In this document: in pieces, positions 23,326 to 34,500 of the stretch | Layout: the number at the start of each line of letters is the position of its first letter | Position numbering within the stretch: position 1 is the stretch's first letter | From: Tetragnatha versicolor | Taxonomy: Eukaryota; Arthropoda; Arachnida; Araneae; Tetragnathidae | DNA: 64,000 nucleotides | Direction: 5' to 3' | Assembly: GCA_024610705.1 (NCBI GenBank) | Contig: JANDEH010000008.1 | Span: 45,044,990-45,108,989, forward strand | Program-made: the position numbers and the translations under genes | Notes under the pieces: generated by a model | Databases searched by the model: none | The model's input: the letters and a program-made list of their open reading frames with translations, nothing else | What the model was told of the DNA's origin: nothing

Positions 23326-25388
23326 TAGATTACGGATAAGGTTGCAGTTATAAAGCAAGAAACTATGAATTTCAAAAAAAATTGAAAACATATTTCACTG
23401 GTTTTTAATATTCAAATAAATTAAATAATCATCTTTCTATCTATAACACGAATTTAAAAAATATATTTTGGGTTATTTTTAACAATATTTATATTTCTGT
23501 TGTTTAAACGGTTTTAATTATATTTAAAACTTATGTATAAATAATTTATCTTTTATTTTTTAAATAACAAATTAATATTTTTACATTTATCTTTGTCGTT
23601 GTGGCAACCTAATCATTACCATATTTACAACAAAATATAAACTCTCTTTCGGAAATTTTGAACTTTTGCATTTATTTTTTACAATTATTATTATTTTTAT
23701 ATTCTTTTGCAAGTATGTTTTTTAAGGTAGTAAAATGTGACACCTTATTTCATAATGCCAAAACGCAAAAAACTAGATAACACGGGGGACTGTTTTAGAA
23801 ATTAAGATAAAAATCGAAAATGTTTGAAGTCTAAACATTCGTGTCATTGCTATGAAACTGACTAGGGCTCGACCGATGGCATTTTTTTGGCCGATGGGCT
23901 GATGCCGATTGCTTGAAAATTTCCATCGGCAGGCCGATGGCCGATGGTAATTATTAGGCCGATTGCCGATGGTAAAAAATGCAAACCCTTTGGCATTATT
24001 TTTTTAGAAAAGCATTAAAACCTATCGCAGATCCAGAAATGAAATATTTTTTTGTATAAATCATTAAGCAATTTTTTTTCTTGAAAACTTTTTTACTTAC
24101 AAGTAGCAATCCTCTTCGGAGGGTCAAAGGGTCTCAAAATGAGTGGTACTACTTTTGATGGATGAATCCGCAACAAAATTTTGACGCCTGTTTTACATTG
24201 TTCTTTTCTTGAAAATTCTGCCAGTTACAAAAAAAATTGGTTTGCTTTAGGGGACCTCCAGAAGTGTTTCAAAATAAGATAAAACACTAGCTTAAAAGTA
24301 GAAAATTGATAAGCAATTCTAGCTCACATCTTGCTCCCCTCAAAATTATGACGTCTATTTATTATTTGTTAACCTCTAAAATTCATTGGTTTACAAGGAG
24401 CTGTTATATTTATTTATAAGAATATTAAAAAACAGAAATAAATTACCCTCTAAAGAGAAGATATTTAAAATTAGTGTTACCCCAAATTAAAATTAAGGGA
24501 CGGGAAAATGCGCTCTCAGAAAAAATTCGTAGAATTTTAAAGGGAAAAAATATTGTAAAACTGATGTCAAAACTTAGGGGGAAGGTTAAATCACTAACCT
24601 TATCTTGGTGCCCAGAGAGATTGGAGGATAGGGAGATTGGAAATTTGGGGGTATGGTATGAATTTTGTTCATTTCTATGGTCAAAAAAGGAAATTTTCTG
24701 GATTTCGGGGGGGCATCCTCCAGCTACGCCCCTGAAGAGCTGGTATTTATTTAAAAAGCTTTATAAAAATGTCCGGTTCATTCATTGTATGGACTAAAAT
24801 TGTGGAAATGAATATGATCTCTTCGGCCTGACGTGAGTTATTTTACAACATGAGCTCCAGTTTGAAAAAGGAGGTCTGGATTGTACCCCTATAAAATTCT
24901 TCAAAATTTGCCTTCTGAAGTACAGCTTTTTTTGGACCTTTTTGGGTTACATATTAAAAGAACAATTCCCTGCAAACCACAAAATTTCTTATAAGGCAAA
25001 ACGTCATAGTTTCAAGGGGGTGGAGGTCCTCTCCAAAACATTTTTGAAGGTCAGTTTTTACCAAGAGTTTTATTTCCTTTTAAAACTCTTCTGGGGACAC
25101 CCAAACGGTAAAGCTTCTTATAAGTGACAAAATTTTCAGGGAAAAACACTGTATTCTGCCAAAATTTTTACAGAGGGGTTTATGGGTTCTCTCCACAAAA
25201 CTTTTTTGAAATTTGCCTTTTAAGTAGTGTTTCTGCCCATTTTTAGGCCCTTTGGGGTCACATCCGTGGGAAAAGACCCTTTTAAACTGAAAATGTTGAA
25301 TTTCCAAGGGAAAAAGCTTTTAAAAACGTCGTTTTTTGTTAGGGTCAGGATCCAGCTCCAGAAAATATATTGAAAATTCCCCTTAAAA

Positions 25389-26466
25389 CATGCTTGTCTA
25401 AAGTGCGGCCCACGGGCCGCATGCGGCCCAAAAGCCTTTAAAATGCGGCCCAGACAGACGCAAATTATGAAAATATTTAAATTTGCTCATTTTTATTTTT
25501 TAAAGATAAATAATTAGAATATTTTTCATATAAATCGATTCAAACTTAAATTAAAATATTTAGGGAAACAAAAGGGGAACCCCCTATGATTGAATTTAAA
25601 GACGAAGATTGGGTTTTAGATTTAGCTATTTTAGTAGACTTAACAGAACATTTGAATGGTTTATATTTGAGACTTCAAGGGAAAAAATCAATTTGTTAAT
25701 GATATGTTCCAGAATCCAGACAATAACGAGCATTTGAAAGAAAGTCGACATTTTGGCACAATCAAATAAAAGTAAAATATTTGACACATTTCAGTACTTT
25801 GGCTGCACAGAAGCCTGTGAGTTGCACAAAATATATGCTGCATTAATTTGTGATTACAAGAGTTTGAAAGTAGATTTCAAAATTTTCGAAAAAATTAAGA
25901 TCATTTCAACATATTTTTGCCCCATTTTCTCTAGAAGTAAATAAATTACCTTCAAATAGAATGCATTGAACTTCACAGCGACATTCAAAGAAACATTTGG
26001 GAATGTTTCTTTACTGGGGTTTTATAAAGATTACCTACCCCGCGATAAATATCCTAATTTTCACCATCATGCTTTTATTAAAGTCTTCAGCTTTTGGAAT
26101 ACCTATATTTGTGAACAAACATCTTGAAAATGCATTAAGAATTACAACCTAGTCTATTGAACCCTAAATCAATTTGCTTGTTCAACAAAAGCAAATTTAT
26201 CCATCTCATTAATTTGAACTATTTCTATCTTTATGGAATCCAAACTAAATGAAACGAAACTTTTACAAATTTAAATTAAATATGTACCTATACATATCTA
26301 ATTAAAATTTTTAAAAATTATGGTAAAAAGAAGTTAATTTATTTTAATAAAACTACAAAGAGTAAATTTTTATTTCAATTTGTTGAAAAAATATTGTATG
26401 TGCGGCCCAGCAAATTTTTTTTCGTTGTAATGTGGCCCTCAAACAGGCATAGTTTAGACACCCATG
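25389..26466 (+). mobile_element. hAT-type element B with 8-bp target duplication
   Basis: The TSD CCTTAAAA is at 25381-25388 and 26467-26474. The ends CATGCTTGTCTAAAG and (inverse) CATGGGTGTCTAAAC bracket 'gcggcccacgggccgcatgc' motifs. Length is 1078 bp. It carries a decayed hAT transposase fragment. Confidence 0.85.
25592..25941 (+). pseudogene. Decayed hAT transposase fragment (GTF2IRD2-like type)
   Basis: The frame from 25592 reads FKDEDWVLDLAILVDLTEHL then NGLYLRLQG. This is the W-x-x-D-L-A-x-L-x-D-x-T-x-H-L-N-x-L-x-L-x-L-Q-G block of hAT transposases of the GTF2IRD2/ZBED-related group. A run of six A at 25682-25687 shifts the frame; with five, it continues as KNQFVNDMFQN. A stop follows near 25768, then a further fragment ending ICDYKSLKVDFKIFEKI, like the family's R-F-x-D-F-K-x-L segment. 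It is non-functional. Confidence 0.7.
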
Positions 26467-26795
26467 CCTTAAAACAAGTGTTTTGACTCCGTTTAAAACA
26501 CTTCCTGGAACACCCAAACCGAACCGCTTCTGGTAAGCAGCAGAATTATTAAGGAGAAAACACTGTGTATAAGAAGTCAAACTTTTAGACAGGGTGGTTT
26601 AGGGGTTCACCTCCAGAATTTTTTTAAAATTTTACCCTCAAAAGTAGTGTTTTAACTCTTTTTGAGTTAAACCCCATGGATCTACAAAATTTTCAACTTG
26701 AAACTATTTTTCACATAAAAATAGTAGACTGGGAGGGGGCAATCGCCCCCTCTCCTGTTCCCATAAATGACACCCATGCAGATGTAAGTTTAACT

Positions 26796-27932
26796 TAGTG
26801 ATGCACAACCTGCGGCCCGCGGGCCACATGCGGCCCGCGAACCATCAACATGCGGCCCGCGAACTAATTTGGATATTTCAGGTAATCCCTAACTTTTGTT
26901 ACTTTCCTTATTTTAACCGAGAAAAAGTGACGATTTATAGCGGAAAAAAGTCGGGAAAATCGCGATTTTTCGAGTTTCGTTTTGCTCGCGAAGTGTTCCG
27001 TTCCTGCCACGATTTTTGGGCGGGCGCCAAATCGAAGTTGGCTTCTTCTTGTATTGTTTGTGCGACGTGGAAAAAACAACTTAACAATGGTTTGAAGTTT
27101 TGAAGCCAGAAGTCCGGTGTTTAGGATCACGCGCCGCGGAAAAGTCGAAAAATAGCGATTTTCCCGAAAGTGCCGTTTTTACAGCGCCTAGTTGAAGCTG
27201 GCTTCTTTTCACTTTGTAATTGCAATGCAGAAAAAATTCAAGCGTGGTCAGAGGAGTCTAATAAGTCTAGTGATACCTCTGACAGCTTTTTTTATCAATT
27301 TTAGTGAGTATTTTCTACAAATTTTTCTTAAGGATTTCCCAAGTTCTAAATTTTTGAAAAAAGATCACTTTGAAACAAGATTAGATAATAATGCAGTGTA
27401 TTTTTTTAATTCTTATTAGATCATAACCTGTTTCAGATATGCTATCAAGGGGTATAGCAGAAGGCTGGGGGCCTGTCCCCCCAAAAAAAATCGAACTTGA
27501 TTTCTAAAATAAGTTAAAACCCTGTTTTTTAGGGTCAAATTTCCAAAATTTTTCTGGGGTAGGACCCCCAGACCCCCCTTTACATTTGGAATTCTATAAT
27601 TACTATTTTTTTTATTTATATTTAGTTAATCAAAATGCAAATACCATCTTAAAATATATGTCCAATATTTGGGCTAAATGTGCAAAAACTAGTCAATGCT
27701 TTGTTTTTTAGAGTTAAATTTCCAAAAATTTTCTGGGGAGGACCCCTAGAACCCTTTAATGGTATAAACTCAATTATTCAAATCTTATATTATATTAAGT
27801 TCCTTGAGATGCAAATTCTACCTTATTGTATTAGCTGTATTATATTATTTTTGCTGTTACTCTGTTTGCGGCCCTCCGTCTCTCAATCAACTTTGTGAGT
27901 GGCCCTCCTCCCAAAAAGGTTGTGCATCCCTA
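26796..27932. mobile_element. hAT-type element C with perfect 8-bp target duplication
   Basis: The TSD GTTTAACT is at 26788-26795 and 27933-27940. The ends are TAGTGATGCACAACC and (inverse) TAGGGATGCACAACC. Adjacent 'tgcggcccgcgggcc' repeats occur three times at the left end. Its interior has a CpG-rich part (26930-27180) with an inverted pair around 'aaatcgcgatttttcga', and C-rich repeat blocks at 27470-27580 and 27720-27760. No intact transposase. Confidence 0.85.
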
Positions 27933-28159
27933 GTTTAACTTAAAACTAAATTTGGAGCAAGATGGAGCAGAATCACACTTGTCTATCGCTTGATGTTATT
28001 CTGTTTTCTGCGAAAAACATCGGCTTTTAGATGTTTTTTTAGGCCGATGGGCCAATTTTTCTCAAGTTAACATCGGCCACCGATGTCTAGGCCGATTGCC
28101 ATTTTTTCAAACAATCGGCGCCGATGCATCGGTCGAGCCCTAAAACTGACACAACTTCG

Positions 28160-28615
28160 ACGTTTGTTCTCATAAAGATAAAATTCTAAATTTTCGTGAT
28201 GATTACGGTAATTACTACGTTTTTCACAGCCAATCGATTAAAATAGTTACAAATTTTAAGAACTTTAAATTTATTCCTGAGATGTTTCAGTGCTTCTTAA
28301 TGGATCTGTGAAAAAAACATTACCTTGGGGAAATGGTAAAGGAATGTTACATTGCTCTGTTGTTAATTTTCTTGGAATTATAAGGCGACCCACCAATTAA
28401 TGTTACCATAAAGGAACTGTTAAATTTCTGCTACTGAATGTATATCCACCATTTTCGAAAGAATACCCCGGAGAAGTACTAACCCTGTTTTATAAAGTGA
28501 GTAAGTGCAGTGAGCAGGGTTTTGTGAGGAATTGCGAAGCGGTTCAAACGTGTCTGCGTCAGCAGTTAACGGGGGTTGGCGAGCGATAGCGAGCGGCGGG
28601 CGGTAGCTCCCTAGT
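28160..28615 (-). repeat. Repeat family A, copy 2, proximal part
   Basis: Reverse complement of about 6350-6800, including 'gagcgatagcgagc' and 'ggtagctccctag'. The hAT A insertion and a ~530-bp segment (23330-23862) separate it from its other half. Confidence 0.65.
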
Positions 28616-29165
28616 TTTCCAAAAAAAAAATCAAAAATAATAAATGTATTTGCTAAAATTAAAGTAATTTTATAAATATCAGTTATTTAATTCATTTCAT
28701 AAGAATCAAACGCGTTTTTATAAAAAATAAAGGAAGCACTAGCATTTCACTATGGGGAAAACCACGGGGGCATTCGTGCCTGACGTCCCTTTTTAGGGAC
28801 GCTTTTCGAGGGTCCAAAATAAGGTCAAGATAAAATATTTTTGAAAAATAAAAAAACACCCCAACTGATTTAATGTATAAACAGTAATACATATCGGCAT
28901 TGAAATTTTTTTAAAATAACAACTAGGATTTTTAAGCTTTTTCTTTTAAAATTTTTAAAAAAGCACTTTTCTGAAAAATTCTATCTTCCAACTTTAAAAA
29001 AAGTGAAAATTTTTTAAAAATCTACTTTCTTCTTGTGTTCTTTATGTTCTATGAAGATCAGAGATACATCAGTGCAAATTTTGATTCAAAGGAACAATTT
29101 TTGTAGAAATAGGAGGATTTTTAAAAAATGTCCCTAAAAAGGGACGTCAGGCAGTAATGGGTTAA

Positions 29166-30425
29166 AACCATGATTTTGCTGGAGGATTAACACATATTGA
29201 AATAAAGTTGCTTGTTATAAAGCTTAAGAAATTAAACAGTTTCAATACATAATTTTATTTCATTTATACAGCAAAAGTACATTTACTTCAACATATTTAA
29301 ATTTTATTAACATTTTAATAAAGTATGAACAAAAGCATTTATACAATTTCGAGGTTAATTTTTTCCTGTAGAGTGCAAAGAATAAAGGTATAAGTGAACC
29401 ATTAATTTTTTTACTATTATAAGATTGCATGCACATAGTAACCAGAAGTCATTGATTCTCACTGGTAATGAATATATTGAACAAATATTAATTGCTTTAG
29501 AATAAATACTCAATAAGAACCAGTAAGCAGTCTAATTTGCTTTACTAATTTACTGTACATTGAAAAAGATTAAAAACCAGAACTTTGCAACATTTTCTAA
29601 ACTTACTACTTTCAATCTTTTCTCAACATAAAAAGGTAGTTTTAAAGATAAGAAAAAGTAGACATGGAGTACTTTTTTAAACAAATAACATGAAATCTAC
29701 AAGGATGACTCCTCAAATAGTTGGACTCTAGACTAGCTTAAAAACAACACAAGATCATAAAACTCTGGAATGACATAACTTCATTGATTAAAATTTCATG
29801 AACATTTTTTTCTTTTTGAGTTTTACTTTGATTTAAACTCAATGCACTAGAAAATTTTCAATAGTCAGTCTTAAATTATATCAACCAAATTTTTGATTTA
29901 AGGTAATATTGTAGTCAATTCCTTTCCTTTTTTTATACATAAATATAAATGGAATATTTAAATTTAACCCTTTCGGTCCTGTCCCAACTTTATTGCAGGA
30001 TTAAAGGGAAATCTTAGACCAGTTCAGATTTGAAAAGATCATTACACTTTTAAACTTTATACAAACCAATAGGGTCATCTTTTCTTCAACTATTTCCCTC
30101 CCTATTGGTATTTCTTTATTAAGTTATCCCCAATATAGTAAAATCTTACTATTAACCTTTTAAAATGTATAAGAAATTATTTCTTTTCTGATATATATAT
30201 TAGCAAAAATACTTTATTATTCTATTACGAATAATTCAATTACATTTACTATTTCCAGTAAAAATAAGTTAAATTGGTTAACAAAACCATCATCACATCC
30301 CAAGAAAATCTCCAAAATTCTAGGAAATGTGAACACTTAATCTATAGTTAAGAAAAAATATTGGGTCTAACAATATGGGGGTTTGATTGTTTAACTATCA
30401 GTAGCATATTACTGAAATGTACAAG
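29166..30425. other. Intergenic and SNF8 3' UTR
   Basis: AT-rich. On the minus strand, a poly(A) signal for SNF8 (TTTATT as read on plus) is at 30213-30218, about 210 bp past the stop. I see nothing else. Confidence 0.45.
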
Positions 30426-31169
30426 TTACACTCTCTGTAATCCAGGGAACCAGTATGCAGTCTCTCCCTGGAACTGTTCATCCACCCAAACAAGGCCTTC
30501 TCGTATCAGGTCAGTAATTGCTTTTTCAGCTCTAAGCCTCTCCCATCCAAAGTCTTGAGACAAGATGGAAAGGGTGACAAACCCTCTTGCACTGTTAGCT
30601 TTCTGAATGACTTTGGTGTGGTCAACATTCAACTCTGCTGGAACAGACTGGACGATGTGATCTTTGACTGCCCCACAGGCGATGGTGCGAAAGCCTTCCC
30701 CGAGTACCCTTAGCTTTTCAATGGCCCGAAGCAAGTCATCAAATCCAACATCTTCTTGCTTAGCTGACAGACTTCGAGATTTGATGAGAAGTTTTCGCAG
30801 GTCATCCAGGGTGAGGATTCCACCATTTCGGTGCCGAGTGGCAAGGCATACTTCTACGATCTGCACTCCAAGTTCGTAATAAAAGTCTCCAACGCCAAGA
30901 AGATCGGCCCAGAAACCTTTGCTGGAGGCCAGGGGATCTACGCCAGTGGCAGCGCACATTTCTTGAAATTGTTGACGAAACTGAGGGTTCTTTTTTATTT
31001 TGCTCTTGTATTTTCCAGCAAATTCTTGGAGATTAGAGCGAAAGGTGTCCATCTGTTTGGTCATTAGCTGGAACTGGTCGTCTGCTAGTTCTGAGCCTTT
31101 GTCTTTGAAGCGAGCATTTGCCAGTTGCTGTTTTTGAATAGCTCCGAGACCTCCAACGCGACGTCGCAT
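30426..31169 (-). CDS. SNF8: Vacuolar-sorting protein SNF8 / VPS22 / EAP30 (ESCRT-II), complete
   Basis: A subunit of ESCRT-II (with VPS25 and VPS36), which works on the endosome membrane to sort ubiquitinated receptors into multivesicular bodies. The 247-aa frame covers the whole family length (animal orthologues about 250-260 aa). It opens with the invariant MRRRVGGLGAIQKQQLA. It carries the coiled N-terminal helix region, the conserved FGVDPLASSKGFW-like block (here GVDPLASSKGFWADLLGVGD), YYELGVQIVEVCLATRHRNGG, and tandem winged-helix domains ending GLVWVDEQ and YWFPGL. There is no intron, in contrast to the split genes on either side. Start is the Met of MRRR; the stop is TAA at 30426-30428. 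Its 5' end faces VARS2. Confidence 0.97.
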   Translation of the reverse strand: MRRRVGGLGAIQKQQLANARFKDKGSELADDQFQLMTKQMDTFRSNLQEFAGKYKSKIKKNPQFRQQFQEMCAATGVDPLASSKGFWADLLGVGDFYYELGVQIVEVCLATRHRNGGILTLDDLRKLLIKSRSLSAKQEDVGFDDLLRAIEKLRVLGEGFRTIACGAVKDHIVQSVPAELNVDHTKVIQKANSARGFVTLSILSQDFGWERLRAEKAITDLIREGLVWVDEQFQGETAYWFPGLQRV

Positions 31170-31587
31170 ATTTTATTGTATTTAGTAACGTTAAGAGCCT
31201 AGGAAATGAGATATTTCAATCGTAACAAATCACCGAAACTGATACTACAGGAATTGTTTTTGTTTTCCTTCTGCACTGCTTAAAAGTTGGCAACACTAAA
31301 AAATAACAAATTATGAAACGTATGAAACTTTCTCAAATGAAAATAATCTGTTTAATATTTTTATAGAGTAAAAACTCTAGATGAGATTAATGTAAATCAC
31401 AAAACTTCCCCAAATATAACCTATTTTCTATTAAAATGAAGAAAAAATGAACACCATCAATAAACACATATAATTACTGATGAGTGGCATTGGCTGTTTC
31501 TGCTAGACTGTAAATAAACAAATCTGGATAGAATGTAGAATGTGCATGAGGGTGAAATCAAACCTGTCGAGAATAAAATAATTCATA
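31170..31587. promoter_or_regulatory. Divergent promoter region between SNF8 and VARS2
   Basis: 418 bp separates the SNF8 start (minus) from the predicted VARS2 start (plus). Such head-to-head spacing implies a shared bidirectional promoter. No TATA box is convincing. The inference depends on the VARS2 exon 1 call. Confidence 0.55.
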
Positions 31588-34500
31588 ATGTTTAAAATTT
31601 CTTCTAGATATTTTTCTGCACGATTAATAAAACCCCCAGTTGTTTTTTACAAACACAAAATAAAGAAACTCATAATTTCTCCTGTTTGTGTATGTTTTTA
31701 ATATATTATTTCTTCACCGTTATTACCTGATTAATTTCTTTTCATTCAACTATCAAAGATGCTAAAATTGTATTTGGGAGCTTTATTTATTAGTAGTATT
31801 TTAAATTGATTGCATAGTGTATTTTCTAAAAAATTGGTCTTGTTCTTAAATATCTGATTTAACTAATCAAAAAACAGGTTTTGCAATATCTTGCTTAAAA
31901 GTTTCTTGATTTCATAAATATTTGTTCTTGAACACTATCATATTCTAAATTTATTTGTCTGGGTTCTGTAAGCCAAATACCCTGTTTGATCAGGTCAGAC
32001 ATTTAATTTGTCTGAGAGTTTCACTGGTGAATTATACAGTTTTCTGTTAGTGACTAGTATTAAGAGTTTTTATGTGAAACATCTAACTACTACACATTGA
32101 TTCTGAATTGGTTTAATTTAAAGAGGCGCAAGTACAAGACATTTGAATCTATTTGTAAATGGGCTCCGGATTATAATGGCTTTATTTATTAATTAATTCA
32201 ATCACATAATCCTTATTGAAATTATTAACTGAATATTTTTTTCTTTTTTCAGTCATTTTACTTTATTTAGACATTTAATTTTAGTAGTCTTTTTTTTAGA
32301 ATTTCTAGGACTAATCAACAAATAGTATAACACTTTATTTAAACTAAGAACTAAACTCATTGGCACAACAGCCCTAGTGGGTCAAGGCCTACGATGCCCA
32401 TCTTCGTTTTCTTCATCATAGGGGCCTGGGGTGTAAGGCATACAGTGGCATAGCCAGGATTTTCCTTTGGGGGGGTCCAGTGCGAAAAATTTACCATTGG
32501 ATATCAAAAAGTTTCTACAATTAGTGAAATAAAGTTATAATTTTCACATTACTTTTAATTTTTTCTCTGTGTTAATTAATATACTTAATAATTTATTAAT
32601 AATTAAGATTAAGTATTACTTCGATTGAAAGTTCTGATCCACATAATTTTTTATTAAGTACAGGGCCTGTCAAGAAACAGATGAGTTTTCAGTGGCTCCA
32701 TATTAAAGAGGGGGGTTTGGGGGTCCACCCCCAGAAAATTTTTGGAAATTTGATTTTTAAAAGGAGTTTTTTTACTTCATTTATGAGGTAATAACCGAGG
32801 AGCACCGCTCCTTTTAAGCCAGATAATTTTTAAAATAATAATTTTAAAATTTAGGAAAAAAATAGAAAATCTGACGTTTCTGAGGCAGTAGTTGATCCAG
32901 GATTCGGTTTTGGGGGGCTAAAAATTTTGAAAATCAAATTGAATCTTCTCAACGAATATAATATTAAAAGGTTGAAAATAATCATGTTTGAATTACCTTA
33001 AGGGGGACATCCCCCAGAAAATGTTTGGAAATTCAAGTCTAAAAAGCAGGTTTTCAACTTGTTTTGGTACACCTAATCCGAATTTCGAACATTATATTTT
33101 CAGGAATTTATTATTTGCTAGGAGTTTTGTATTTTGACGAACTCATCGTAAAAAAATTTTTTATAATGAAGTTCCAAGTCCCAAGGGGGGTCTGGGGGTA
33201 CTCCCCCAAAATTTGTTTGGAAATTTGACCCTAAAAACAGGGTTTGGTTTACTCGTTTAGTACCCTTCATCGCCCCCTCCCCTTATATCGTCCCTCAATT
33301 AATACGTTTGTTATGGGGAAACCGGGGGTCCCCCCGGAAAATTTTAGATTTTAACATGCAGAAAAGGTGGTTTTTAGACACTTTTAAGGGACACAGACGC
33401 CCTTTTTTGAGTAGGCACTGGAATATATTTAACGCCTAAAAAAATGTTCAAAAATTTGGGGTCGTGCCCATGGGGGGGGGTCCGGACCTGGGGACCCCCC
33501 CTTCGCTACGCCCCTGAAGGCATAATATGTCCCGGTTAGGTGGTCAGTCTAATGCAAGATCCCCAGCAACACTTTATTTAATGGGATTAATTTAGCAACT
33601 TAACTCTTATTTCATGACTTTATTCTGACAGAATAAAACCAACACATTAACTTTACAAACTTCTTTAATAAGACTAGATTGCTTAATATAATTCTATTAT
33701 AATAACAACAAACTCTGTGTGATTACATAATACTCTTTGTGTATTTCCAGTATCTATCTACTGAAGTAAACCTATCAAAGAAGCAAGCAGTATTGAAAAA
33801 AGGTAATTATTCTAATTTATTAGTAGTGTATATCTTAGTTTTAATATGATAAATTTTTTGATTCAAAGAATAGTACAAGTGTCAACCTTTGATTAGTTAA
33901 ATTTAGCTAAAAATTTGTTTATTCTTAAGATAGTTTTTGATGTGTAGCTCGCATATTACTGGTTACAGATATTGACCTCCTAAATTTATGAAAGTTCTCA
34001 TTATGCAAATGAGTTTTATTTTCAAAAAGTGCTTAAGACCTCTGAAAATTAAAAAAAAAATTTAAAGTAATATTGCTTGACTGTCATTATAAATGTTCTC
34101 TTTTCTCCTTATGACTCAGTGGAAGTTTCAATTTTTACTTGTTTTTTGTAGATCTTTCAGGTCCCTATCCCTCTGCTTATGACCCAAAAGAGGTTGAAAG
34201 AGGGTGGTATGACTGGTGGGAACAAAATGGCCTGTTTTCTCCTGAATCAACTGCTGACCCTAGAACAAAAGTAAATGTTCCTAAATGTTTCGTTTCATTT
34301 AATCTTTGTCTGTGATAACCCTACAAACATTAATTGTTCTCATTGTAAATAATATATTGCAAATTTTCTTCTGGGTACTTGAATGACAAGGTATAAGAGA
34401 GCTTTGACTCATTCAAAAATAACTGCATTTTAGTTTTTTGCAGTGTTAATTATGCATACAAACTTTTGTTTACAGGACAAAAACTTAGAATTTTGTTTGG

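Larger units (their letters stand above)
24100..26787. repeat. Degenerate C/G-rich repeat array inside hAT A
   Basis: Diverged blocks of the form 'aaatttgccttttaagtagtgttt...aggggtttatgggttctctccaca...' recur with rough spacing of 150-200 bp from about 24110 to 25380. They resume at 26475-26700 after the hAT B insertion. The block 'cagctacgcccctg' at 24721-24734 resembles the right end of the hAT at 32443-33516. ORFs in this array (for example 24474-24797) follow the repeats and show no family features. Confidence 0.5.
23863..28142. mobile_element. hAT-type element A with perfect 8-bp target duplication
   Basis: The ends are TAGGGCTCGACCGATG and its inverse CATCGGTCGAGCCCTA. The flanks are identical AAACTGAC (23855-23862 and 28143-28150). 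Subterminal copies of GCCGATGG/CCATCGGC crowd both ends (about 23890-23975 and 28040-28130), typical of transposase-binding repeats. The interior is a degenerate repeat array plus two younger hAT elements. No transposase of its own is seen. Confidence 0.85.
22246..29161. mobile_element. piggyBac-like TTAA element, outer layer of a nested stack
   Basis: The left end CCCATTAATGCC follows TTAA (22242-22245). The right end, reverse-complemented, reads CCCATTACTGCC and precedes TTAA (29162-29165). CCC ends with a TTAA duplication are the hallmark of piggyBac elements. A subterminal palindrome, acgtccctaaaaagggacgt, occurs at 22376-22395, again inverted at 28783-28801 and again near 29130-29146, next to 'caggcacgaatgccccc'. 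Without the insert at 23863-28142 the element is about 2.6 kb. No transposase frame survives. It lies between SLC25A1 and SNF8. Confidence 0.7.

Noticed and set aside
24474..24797. 107-codon ORF
   Set aside because: It runs through degenerate repeat blocks, with no domain and no Met-proximal signals.
30361..31067. Three plus-strand ORFs (30361-30558, 30664-30879, 30831-31067)
   Set aside because: All are antisense to the conserved SNF8 coding sequence.
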